Of a DNA stretch of 15,745 nucleotides, positions 1-5,571 are shown piece after piece (positions within the stretch are counted from its first letter, which is position 1; each line of letters begins with the position of its first letter). Position numbers and translations under genes: made by a program. Where the stretch lies: positions 1-15,745 of the forward strand of contig CAMNBY010000254.1 in assembly GCA_946533615.1 (NCBI GenBank). The letters run 5' to 3'. The DNA comes from an uncultured Clostridia bacterium (GTDB lineage Bacteria; Bacillota; Clostridia; Oscillospirales; Ruminococcaceae). The notes below the pieces were generated by a model. It was not told where the DNA came from, did no database searches, and saw only the letters and a program-made list of their open reading frames with translations.

Positions 1-90
1 TTTGTTTGGGGTGGGACTTCTGCGCCACGCTTGTTGGCGTTCTGCTGCGCCCTCTCACTTTGTGTGGTAGGAACAATACTGCCACGTCCT

Positions 91-195
91 GCGAGGGGGA
101 GACCACAAGAAGGGAACGTCCCAGAAAACGCAAGCGCAAAAGAGGGAAACGCAAATTTTGCGTATGGTCTTCCCTTCTTAAGGTCTCCCCCTCGC
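91..195. repeat. Imperfect inverted repeat with nested palindrome
   Basis: Arms 91-116 and 170-195 are inverted copies that match at 24 of 26 positions. The core of the left arm is GCGAGGGGGAGACC followed by AGAAGGGAA. The 53-base spacer holds a second, nearly loopless palindrome at 149-163 (ACGCAAA, T, TTTGCGT). The structure has no run of T after it in either direction, so it looks more like a small mobile or repetitive intergenic element than a simple terminator. Its family is not recognised. Confidence 0.7.
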
Positions 196-448
196 GCTCC
201 CCTGTCCTTATTATCCTTTCCCGCCCTCTTTTGCTCCCTCGCGGTGAGGGTGTGCTTTGTTTGTTCCTTCTACGACGTATCGGGATAGGTCTGTTCGGTC
301 TTAACTGGCTTTGTGCAGAATTTGGTGGGCTTTCCGCTCTACTATGGTGGCAACACTTCGGGCTTGGTGTGATGAGACAGGATTTGAGATTGCTGACCTC
401 GTGTGAGCGTAATCGCGAATTGCCATTTTATCAGCTTTGCGGCACATT

Positions 449-483
449 CATTGTGCATTGTGCATTGTAAATTGTGAATTGAA
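449..483. repeat. Degenerate heptad tandem repeat
   Basis: Five consecutive 7-base units occur: CATTGTG, CATTGTG, CATTGTA, AATTGTG, AATTGAA. The tract ends 16 bases before the recX start codon and just before its ribosome binding site. If the recX promoter lies upstream, it would be in the recX leader. Heptad repeats of this look occur in intergenic DNA of several bacterial groups. A role here is unknown. Confidence 0.7.
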
Positions 484-499
484 TACGAAGGTGATCTTT

Positions 500-1123
500 A
501 TGACCGTTACAAAAGTCGAGCTCTATAAGGGCAAGACCATGCGCGTTGACTTCTCCGAGGGGGAGCCCGCGTTCATAAACAGCGAGGTCTGCTATGACTG
601 CGGCGTCAGGAAAGACGCCTCCTTCACCCCCGAGGAGTGGGAGGAGGTCGTCTATAAAAATGACCTTCGCCGTGCCAAGGAACGCGCTCTTTATCTGCTG
701 GACTACCGCGACTATTCGTATTCCGAAATGTTCAAAAAGCTGCGCGAGAATTACAGCGAGCATCTGTGCTATGATGTCTGCGACAAGCTCTCGGAGCTGG
801 GCGTCATAAACGACCGCCGCTATGCAGCCCAGCTGGCAAGACGATACGTCGAGATCAAAAAATTCGGGCTTCGCAGAGCAAAACAGGAAATGCGCCTCAA
901 GGGTCTCGGTCAGGAGCTGATCGACGAAGCCCTTGAACAGTACGAGGACTCGACCCGCGACCGCATCCGCGAGCTGATCGAAACAAAATACGCCCGTCGG
1001 CTCGACACCGAGGACGGCATAAAAAAAGTTAAAAACGCCCTCGTCCGTCAGGGCTACTCCTTCTCCGATATCAACGCCGTGTTTGACGAGCTGACCGACG
1101 AGTGGGACGATTACGATGATTAA
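500..1123 (+). CDS. recX: Regulatory protein RecX
   Basis: RecX binds RecA filaments and modulates (usually limits) recombinase activity in the cytoplasm. The 207-residue product has the family's all-helical build of repeated three-helix units. The clearest stretch is the YSYSEMFKKLREN region, then LSELGVINDRRYAAQLARRY, then a basic FGLRRAKQEMRLKGL helix pair and a C-terminal YSFSDINAVFDEL unit. The start was set at the ATG at 500 because GAAGGTG (487-493) is a well-spaced ribosome binding site. A longer in-frame start at 437 would translate the heptad repeat into an unlikely Cys-rich leader. It is first in a plus-strand trio, 15 bases before the next gene, and is transcribed toward the presumed origin, head-on to replication. 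recA is not in the window. Confidence 0.88.
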   Translation: MTVTKVELYKGKTMRVDFSEGEPAFINSEVCYDCGVRKDASFTPEEWEEVVYKNDLRRAKERALYLLDYRDYSYSEMFKKLRENYSEHLCYDVCDKLSELGVINDRRYAAQLARRYVEIKKFGLRRAKQEMRLKGLGQELIDEALEQYEDSTRDRIRELIETKYARRLDTEDGIKKVKNALVRQGYSFSDINAVFDELTDEWDDYDD

Positions 1124-1138
1124 CGAAAGGAGCACTCA

Positions 1139-1339
1139 ATGATACAGCTACTTGCAGAAGCAAAGGACATCACCTCGCTCGGAAAGGTGATAGATATAAT
1201 CATCTTTGCCTATGTGGCAGGCGTCACGCCGCTGCTGATCTACTATGCCTCAAAGCTGAACAAAAAGCCGCTTGAAGAAAAAAAGCAGCGCGGCGCTAAA
1301 CCCGAGGTCAAACCCGAAATCACGGAGACAGAGCAATGA
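1139..1339 (+). CDS. Small single-pass membrane protein, unknown function
   Basis: This 66-residue protein has one strongly hydrophobic segment at about residues 17-40. It is followed by a charged, Lys/Glu/Pro-rich tail that is probably cytoplasmic or disordered. No family is recognised. AAAGGAG (1128-1134) is a good ribosome binding site for the ATG at 1139. Its stop codon overlaps the start of the downstream flavodoxin gene in an ATGA arrangement, so the two are probably translationally coupled and may act together at the membrane. That partnership is inferred from the overlap only. Confidence 0.75.
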   Translation: MIQLLAEAKDITSLGKVIDIIIFAYVAGVTPLLIYYASKLNKKPLEEKKQRGAKPEVKPEITETEQ

Positions 1340-2040
1340 AAAAACACAAGAAGCTTATTATCGTTCTTATCATCGTGGCTGTTGTCGCGGTGCTGTTCGT
1401 GATCTTCGGCGTGCCTTATATCCAGCGCCATTTCATCGAGACCGAGGTGAACGAGCAGGAGGCCGCCGCCATGGACAAGCTCGACCTCGGCACGGACAGG
1501 ATACTTACGGTTTATTTCACCCGAAACGGGAACTGCGACTTCGAGAACGATGTTGATGCCGTTTCAAGCGCCTCGCTGATGCGTGACGGCGACAAGCTGA
1601 TCGGCAACTGCGAGCTGGCTGCCGAGATGGTACAAAACGCCGTCGGCGGCGATGTCTACGCGATAACTACCGTTAAGAAATACCCCTCGAGCTACAGCGG
1701 CACAGTCGCCGAGGCCTCGGACGAGATAAAGAACGACGAGCTTCCCGAGCTTTCGGGACAGCTGCCCGACCTCTCAAAGTACGACAGGGTCATAATGATA
1801 TATCCCGTCTGGTGGGGAACGATACCAAAGGCTGTTGAAAGCTTTGTGAAGAGCTGCGACATCTCGGGCAAGACCCTGAATGTCATCGCCTCTCACGGCG
1901 GAAGCGGAAAGGCCAAGAGCGTCGGCGATCTTGAGGACGCCTCGGGCGCTTCGGTAAGCGGCGAGGTCTGCGAGCTCTACGACAAGGACGCCGCCACGGC
2001 TTCAAAGGACGTTCAAAAGTGGCTGGAGAGCCTTGAATAA
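1336..2040 (+). CDS. Membrane-anchored flavodoxin-family protein
   Basis: This 234-residue protein starts with a KKHKK cluster and a hydrophobic segment (about 7-27). By the positive-inside rule this should leave the rest outside the membrane. The body fits the Flavodoxin_4-type fold that binds FMN and carries electrons. It has an FMN-phosphate loop variant VYFTRNGN (59-66), the IGNCELAAEM segment (89-98) equivalent to the family's vGNTe-iAe, the isoalloxazine-side YPVWWGTIPKAVESF (156-170), and HGGSG (187-191). The Thr usually found in the phosphate loop and in GNT is replaced (GNC). No dedicated reductase partner is visible. It overlaps the small membrane protein gene by 4 bases and ends before a strong terminator. 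The family assignment is good; the electron donor and acceptor are unknown. Confidence 0.8.
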   Translation: MKKHKKLIIVLIIVAVVAVLFVIFGVPYIQRHFIETEVNEQEAAAMDKLDLGTDRILTVYFTRNGNCDFENDVDAVSSASLMRDGDKLIGNCELAAEMVQNAVGGDVYAITTVKKYPSSYSGTVAEASDEIKNDELPELSGQLPDLSKYDRVIMIYPVWWGTIPKAVESFVKSCDISGKTLNVIASHGGSGKAKSVGDLEDASGASVSGEVCELYDKDAATASKDVQKWLESLE

Positions 2041-2052
2041 AAACCGGATAAT

Positions 2053-2095
2053 AAAGCGAGCCTCACCGCTCTGTTTGCAGCGAGGCTCGCTTTTT
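2053..2095. terminator. Bidirectional rho-independent terminator
   Basis: AAAGCGAGCCTC (2053-2064) pairs perfectly with GAGGCTCGCTTT (2082-2093). Inner GCT/AGC pairing is possible within the 17-base loop, and the plus strand continues as TTTTT. Read on the minus strand, the stem is followed by an A/T-rich TTTATTAT tract. It sits between the convergent ends of the flavodoxin gene and spoVAC, so it probably serves both. Confidence 0.9.
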
Positions 2096-2098
2096 CTG

Positions 2099-2539
2099 CT
2101 ATCTCACGAACGCATAGATGATGCCGTAGATAAATGCGGCGAGAGTACCGTAGAGTATCACGGGGCCGCAGACGGTGAAGATCTTTGCGCCAAGGCCCGT
2201 GACAAGCCCCTCGGTCTTGAACTCGATAGCCGGAGCGACAACGGAATTCGCAAAGCCCGTGATAGGCACGAGAGTGCCTGCGCCGCCGTGTTTTGCCAGC
2301 TTTTCGTAGAGCCCGAAGGCCGTGAGGACGGTGCTCAGCAGTATCAGAGTTATCGAGACTGCGGCGGAGGCGTTGTCGTCGGAGAGGCCGAGAGCGAGGA
2401 AGGCGTTTTTGACTCCCTGCCCGAGGGCACAGATTGCTCCGCCGATTAGAAAGGCTTTGAGGACGTTCAGCGGGGTGTTGGAATTTTTGGACGCTTTTTT
2501 ATACATCTGCTCATACTGTGACTTTGTGACATTTACCAT
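2099..2539 (-). CDS. spoVAC: Stage V sporulation protein AC
   Basis: SpoVAC is an inner-membrane protein of the forespore that, with other SpoVA proteins, moves dipicolinic acid across the spore membrane. The Bacillus protein can behave as a mechanosensitive channel. The 146-residue product is the usual length. Visible family marks are NVLKAFLIGGAICALGQG (25-42), FGLYEKLAKHGGAGTLVPITG (75-95) and the FANSVVAPAIEFKTEG block (96-111). Hydrophobic segments lie near 26-42, 58-77 and 119-143. AAGGGAG just upstream supports the ATG at 2539. The gene stands alone: no spoVAD or spoVAE follows before the terminator, although these normally adjoin it. A forespore-type promoter is visible upstream (separate entry). 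The sequence fits SpoVAC better than the shorter SpoVAE. Confidence 0.9.
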   Translation of the reverse strand: MVNVTKSQYEQMYKKASKNSNTPLNVLKAFLIGGAICALGQGVKNAFLALGLSDDNASAAVSITLILLSTVLTAFGLYEKLAKHGGAGTLVPITGFANSVVAPAIEFKTEGLVTGLGAKIFTVCGPVILYGTLAAFIYGIIYAFVR

Positions 2540-2567
2540 AGCGGTGCTCCCTTCGGATATTTGCTAT

Positions 2568-2598
2568 TATTATTGTCAAAGAGAGCGGGAAGTATTCA
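2568..2598 (-). promoter_or_regulatory. Candidate sigma-G/sigma-F-type promoter for spoVAC
   Basis: On the minus strand, TGAATA (2593-2598) followed after 18 bases by AATAATA (2568-2574) resembles the forespore sigma consensus (TGMATA, 18 bases, CATWMTA), with one mismatch in the -10. Transcription would start near 2561, giving a short leader to the ATG at 2539. spoVA genes are sigma-G targets in Bacillus, so the match is biologically sensible, but it rests on short motifs. Confidence 0.5.
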
Positions 2599-2616
2599 CC
2601 GCACTGCCCGAAAAGG

Positions 2617-2663
2617 AACAGGGCTCCGCAGGAACGGTCATTGCCGTCCTGCGGAGCCCTGTT
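2617..2663 (-). terminator. Strong hairpin terminator of the amino acid ABC operon
   Basis: AACAGGGCTCCGCAGGA (2617-2633) pairs perfectly over 17 bases with 2647-2663, and three further G-C pairs extend the stem past a bulged A. On the minus strand it follows the ATPase stop codon directly and is succeeded by TTCCTTTT. It would insulate spoVAC from the ABC operon. Confidence 0.85.
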
Positions 2664-2668
2664 ATATT

Positions 2669-3433
2669 TTACAATATTCTCGAGAGGAACAGCTTTGTTC
2701 TGCTGTTCTTTGGGTTGTCGAAAAATTCCTGCGGCGGCGCTTCTTCGATGATGTTGCCGTCGTCCATGAACATCACGCGCGAGGCGACTTCCTTTGCAAA
2801 GCCCATCTCGTGGGTAACGACCACCATGGTCATTCCGCTGTCGGCCAGCTCCTTCATAAGCTCCAGCACCTCGCCGACCATCTCGGGGTCGAGTGCCGAG
2901 GTCGGCTCGTCAAAGAGCATTATCTCGGGGTCCATCGCCAGCGAGCGTGCAATGGCTATCCTCTGCTTCTGGCCGCCCGAGAGCTGCGAGGGATAGGCGT
3001 CAGCCTTGTCGTACAGCCCGACCTTTTCCAGCAGCTCCGAGGCCTTTTCGTCGGCCTCCTGCTGGGTCATCAGCTTTAGCTTCACGGGCGCAAGGGTGAT
3101 GTTCTTTCTTATCGTCAGATGTCCGAAGAGGTTGAAGTGCTGGAACACCATGCCCATCTTCTGGCGGACACAGTTGACGTCGCGCTCCCTCATCGCAAGA
3201 ATGTCCTCGCCGTCAACGATTATCTTTCCCGAGGTGGCGCGTTCAAGGCGGTTGAGGCATCTGAGAAAGGTGCTCTTGCCCGAGCCCGAGGGCCCGATGA
3301 TAACTACCTTTTCGCCGCGGCTGATGGTGGTGTTTATGCCTTTCAGGACCTTTAGGTTCGCAAAATTCTTGCTGAGGTCCTCGACCCTTATCAGCACATC
3401 GCCGTCTTTCGGCTGCTGCTTAGCGTCTGTCAT
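2669..3433 (-). CDS. glnQ: Polar amino acid ABC transporter ATP-binding protein (GlnQ type)
   Basis: This cytoplasmic ATPase powers import of a polar amino acid, probably glutamine or a relative. The 254-residue chain carries every motif of the class: Walker A GPSGSGKST (47-55), Q-loop with Gln98 (VFQHFNLF), signature LSGGQ (151-155), Walker B IMLFDE (171-176), D-loop SALD (179-182) and switch His208 (VVTHE). The ALDPEMVGEVL and VTHEMGFA stretches are typical of the glutamine/histidine/arginine subgroup. The ATG at 3433 is preceded by AAAGGAGG and lies inside the 3' end of the permease gene (14-base overlap), so coupling with the permease is likely. Substrate identity cannot be fixed from the ATPase, so the gene symbol is by family only. 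Confidence 0.9.
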   Translation of the reverse strand: MTDAKQQPKDGDVLIRVEDLSKNFANLKVLKGINTTISRGEKVVIIGPSGSGKSTFLRCLNRLERATSGKIIVDGEDILAMRERDVNCVRQKMGMVFQHFNLFGHLTIRKNITLAPVKLKLMTQQEADEKASELLEKVGLYDKADAYPSQLSGGQKQRIAIARSLAMDPEIMLFDEPTSALDPEMVGEVLELMKELADSGMTMVVVTHEMGFAKEVASRVMFMDDGNIIEEAPPQEFFDNPKNSRTKLFLSRIL

Positions 3434-4115
3434 TTCGCCTCAGCCTCCTTTCAAGCTTTGAAACAAGCCAGGTAAGTATCATTACCATGATAAGATAGAT
3501 AAGCGCCACAGCCAGCAGCGGCAGATAGGCCTCGTAGGTGGCGCCTCGGATAATGTCGCCCTTCTTCGTAAGGTCCTCCATTCCGATATAGCCCGCAACA
3601 GAGGTCTCCTTCAAAAGCACGATGACCTCGTTTGCAAGCGCGGGAAGAACGTTCTTGAAGGCCTGCGGCATGATGACGTAAAACATCGTCCTCGGGTAGC
3701 TCAGGCCAAGCGACGAGCCAGCCTCGAACTGCCCGTTGTCGATTGACATTATTCCCGAGCGGACGATCTCCGCAACGTAAGCTCCCGAGTTGATGCCGAA
3801 GGAAAGTATCGCAACATAGATCTTGTACTTCGCGTGCAGCGTCGCAAAGATTACAAAGTACATTATCATCAGCTGTACTACCATCGGCGTGCCCCGTATA
3901 ACCGTCAGATATACCCTGCTCACAAGGTTCAGTATTTTCAGCTTCCCCGTCCTGTCGTGAGTGGAACGAACTATCGCTACCGCAAAGCCGATAACTATGC
4001 CCAGCAGCGCCGCAAATAGCGTGATGATAAGAGTGTTTTCAAGACCCTCTACAAGATACTTCCACCTGTCGTCCGTAATGAAGGTATCATGAAATTTTTG
4101 CTTAAAATCTTCCAT
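3420..4115 (-). CDS. glnP: Polar amino acid ABC transporter permease (HisM/GlnP type)
   Basis: This inner-membrane permease of 231 residues forms the translocation path. It probably works as a homodimer, since only one permease gene is present. It has the N-terminal EGLENTLIITLFAALLGI transmembrane start (about residues 23-40), the IRGTPMVVQL signature of the His/Glu/Gln/Arg family (about 73-82), and an EAA-type coupling loop, EAGSSLGLSYPRTMFYVIMP (131-150), that docks on the ATPase. The ATG at 4115 was chosen because AGAGGTG sits 5 bases upstream. An in-frame extension to 4229 would translate part of the inverted-repeat element and is rejected. It is unusually far (386 bases) from the binding-protein gene of the same operon. 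Confidence 0.9.
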   Translation of the reverse strand: MEDFKQKFHDTFITDDRWKYLVEGLENTLIITLFAALLGIVIGFAVAIVRSTHDRTGKLKILNLVSRVYLTVIRGTPMVVQLMIMYFVIFATLHAKYKIYVAILSFGINSGAYVAEIVRSGIMSIDNGQFEAGSSLGLSYPRTMFYVIMPQAFKNVLPALANEVIVLLKETSVAGYIGMEDLTKKGDIIRGATYEAYLPLLAVALIYLIMVMILTWLVSKLERRLRRNDRR

Positions 4116-4133
4116 TTTCACACCTCTGTCTGC

Positions 4134-4440
4134 GTCTTGCCGCAAACGCTGATATGCTATACCCTCTGCGAGTGTTACTGGGTGGAAACCTTTCTGAAGA
4201 AAGGTTGTCCCCCCAGACCCCCTTTCCAAAGACTTTCAGCGTATTTTTGGCGAGGGTGTCTGCTGTTTTCGGAAAACAGACAAGACTTCAAAGCCTGATG
4301 AATTTTGGGTGATCTCAGGCACCCTCGCCAAAAATCATTAAAAGTTTTAGGGAGGGGGTTTGGGGGATGACCCTTTTTCAAAAGGGTCTCCCCCAACAGC
4401 ACTCGCAGAAAGTGCGGCATATCAGCATTTGCGGTAAAAC
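4134..4440. repeat. 307-bp imperfect inverted-repeat (MITE-like) element
   Basis: Left arm 4134-4258 and right arm 4320-4440 are inverted copies. Their ends read GTCTTGCCGCAAACGCTGAT and, inverted, GTTTTACCGCAAATGCTGAT. The inner ends match as TTTTTGGCGAGGGTG. Both arms contain a short self-complementary block (AACCTTTCTGAAGAAAGGTT on the left, its relative around 4370-4390 on the right) and a CCCC-rich CCCCCAGACCCCCT stretch. A small hairpin, CTGTTTT/AAAACAG (4263-4279), sits in the roughly 60-base centre. It encodes nothing convincing and no target-site duplication is clear. It fills most of the gap between the binding-protein and permease genes; otherwise only a terminator hairpin lies there. 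Confidence 0.8.
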
Positions 4441-4474
4441 AGCTGCCCCTCCGCCGCCTGGCGGAGGAGCAGCT
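4441..4474 (-). terminator. Internal hairpin terminator/attenuator after the binding-protein gene
   Basis: AGCTGCCCCTCCGCC (4441-4455) pairs with 4460-4474 over 15 positions with one C/A mismatch, closed by a 4-base loop. On the minus strand it is followed by TGTTTT. Its place between the lipoprotein gene and the rest of the transporter suggests partial termination, giving more binding protein than membrane subunits. That is a common arrangement in ABC importers. Confidence 0.75.
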
Positions 4475-4501
4475 TTGTTTGATGTTATGTTTTTATGAGA
4501 C

Positions 4502-5296
4502 TTAGTCTTTTCTTACGACGATGACCTGTACGCCTGTGGCGTAGGTGTCGGAGAAAAGGACATTTTTCTTTCTCTCGTCGGTAACGGTCATACCTGCGGC
4601 GACTATATCGGCCTTTTTGGATTGCAGCTCGGCGATGAGGGAGTCGAAAGCGATATTCTCGATCTCCAGCTCCATACCGAGCTTATCGGCAACGGCCTGC
4701 ATTATATCGGCATCAATGCCCACGATCTTTCCGCCCTCGACGCTCTCGTAGGGAGGAAACTCTGCGTTGGTAGCCATTTTGAGAGTACCCTCACGCTTGA
4801 TGCCCTCGGGGGAGGTATAGGGTGACTTGCCCACATCGTCGCCGATCCAGTTTTTCATGATCTTATCAAGAGTGCCCTCGGCCTTGAGCTCTGCGAGGGC
4901 GGTATTGACCTTGCCCTGGAGCTCGGTGTTCTCAAGGTTCATTGCCATAGCGTAGTCCTCGACGGCAAAGGGGTCGTCAAGTATCTTGAGCTCGTCGTTC
5001 TTTGAAACGAAGACCTTTGCGGGCTCGTTGTCGATGATGACCGCATCTATCTTGCCCTTTTTGAGAGCCTCGATAGCATCGGCGCCCTTGTTGAACTTTT
5101 CAACTGTGGCGTCCTTTACGTCCTCGGCCATTATCTGGCCTGTGGTGCCGATCTGCACACCGATAGTCTTGCCCTCAAGGTCATCTGCGTTGTGTACGGA
5201 GTTAGGCTCAACGCTGTCGCCGCAGGAAACAAGCATCGCAGCGCTCATAACTCCCGCCAGCAGAAGAGATCCGATCCTGGATATTTTCATATTCAT
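4502..5296 (-). CDS. Circularly permuted amino acid-binding lipoprotein of the ABC importer
   Basis: This is the extracytoplasmic receptor for the adjacent permease and ATPase, from the SBP_bac_3 (type II) family. It has 264 residues, the usual length, with a lipoprotein signal and lipobox LVSC (Cys25). The order of parts is reversed. Residues 38-150 are what is normally the C-terminal half: DDLEGKTIGVQIGTTG, VIIDNEPAK, then the AMAMNLENTEL return strand and last helices. A linker (about 151-168) follows, and then residues 169-264 are the normal N-terminal half: TLKMATNAEFPPYE, AAGMTVTDERKK, FSDTYATGVQVIVVRKD. The cut falls at the hinge. The usual ligand-contact points are present in both halves (GTTG 50-53, Asp89, Arg242). 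ATGs at 5296 and 5290 share one AGGAAAGGA ribosome binding site. No other fragment of such a gene lies nearby. Family assignment is certain; substrate is probably glutamine or another polar amino acid. Confidence 0.92.
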   Translation of the reverse strand: MNMKISRIGSLLLAGVMSAAMLVSCGDSVEPNSVHNADDLEGKTIGVQIGTTGQIMAEDVKDATVEKFNKGADAIEALKKGKIDAVIIDNEPAKVFVSKNDELKILDDPFAVEDYAMAMNLENTELQGKVNTALAELKAEGTLDKIMKNWIGDDVGKSPYTSPEGIKREGTLKMATNAEFPPYESVEGGKIVGIDADIMQAVADKLGMELEIENIAFDSLIAELQSKKADIVAAGMTVTDERKKNVLFSDTYATGVQVIVVRKD

Positions 5297-5355
5297 TATT
5301 CCTTTCCTGTTGTTTTTTTCAGCAGCGCACAGCACCGCCGCAAACAGTACATATT

Positions 5356-5384
5356 ATTATAAATCAAATTTTCGATAAATGCAA
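5356..5384 (-). promoter_or_regulatory. Sigma-A-type promoter of the amino acid ABC operon
   Basis: On the minus strand, TTGCAT (5379-5384), a 17-base spacer and a perfect TATAAT (5356-5361) precede the binding-protein gene. A T/A-rich tract directly upstream of the -35 (about 5385-5410) could act as an UP element. Transcription would start near 5349, giving a leader of about 50 bases. A small GTGC-TTT-GCAC dyad at 5425-5435 could be an operator, but nothing shows that it is used. Confidence 0.8.
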
Positions 5385-5498
5385 GTATAATTCATTAAAA
5401 AAAAAGAAAAACTCTTGATTTTGCGTGCTTTGCACAAATTGAGGCGGTATATTCTGTATATAATAACGCATAAAACGAAAAATATACAATTATCAAAG

Positions 5499-5548
5499 AA
5501 TAAAGCCACCCGCCGGAACGGGTGGCATAAGTCCGCACAGCGGACCTT
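5499..5548 (-). terminator. gyrA terminator with preceding second hairpin
   Basis: GCCACCCG (5505-5512) pairs with CGGGTGGC (5519-5526), and on the minus strand the stem is followed by TTTATT (5499-5504), so it is a good intrinsic terminator. Just before it in transcription lies another hairpin, AAGTCCGC with GCGGACCTT (5529-5548). Both lie directly after the gyrA stop codon and upstream of the ABC operon promoter. Confidence 0.85.
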
Positions 5549-5571
5549 AATTATTCACTGATGGCAGCTCT

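Larger units (their letters stand above)
1..499. other. Intergenic region without a convincing gene
   Basis: No reading frame here looks like a protein. The two open plus-strand frames (6-470 and 31-288) give low-complexity, Arg/Leu/Cys-rich translations and overlap an inverted repeat and a heptad repeat, which are listed separately. No tRNA-like or rRNA-like sequence was recognised, and I found no convincing sigma-A promoter for recX. A gene ending just left of the window cannot be excluded. Confidence 0.6.

Noticed and set aside
6..470. 154-codon plus-strand frame at the left edge
   Set aside because: The translation is low-complexity and crosses both the inverted repeat and the heptad repeat. 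No start signal or family was seen.
449..483. CRISPR-like array from the tandem heptads
   Set aside because: Units are 7 bases with no spacers, and no cas-like gene is present.
431..1135. Long minus-strand open frame (234 codons) over recX
   Set aside because: It is the antisense shadow of recX. It lacks a ribosome binding site and a recognisable family, while the plus-strand frame is a clear RecX.
4175..4420. 81-codon minus-strand frame and 69-codon plus-strand frame in the inverted-repeat element
   Set aside because: The two frames give similar Pro-rich translations because they read the two inverted arms. They have no ribosome binding site, and this type of product is a typical false gene from repeats.
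5440..5470. Plus-strand promoter-like TTGAGG...TAATAA sequence in the gap upstream of the ABC operon
   Set aside because: No plus-strand gene follows, and AT-rich gaps give such matches by chance.
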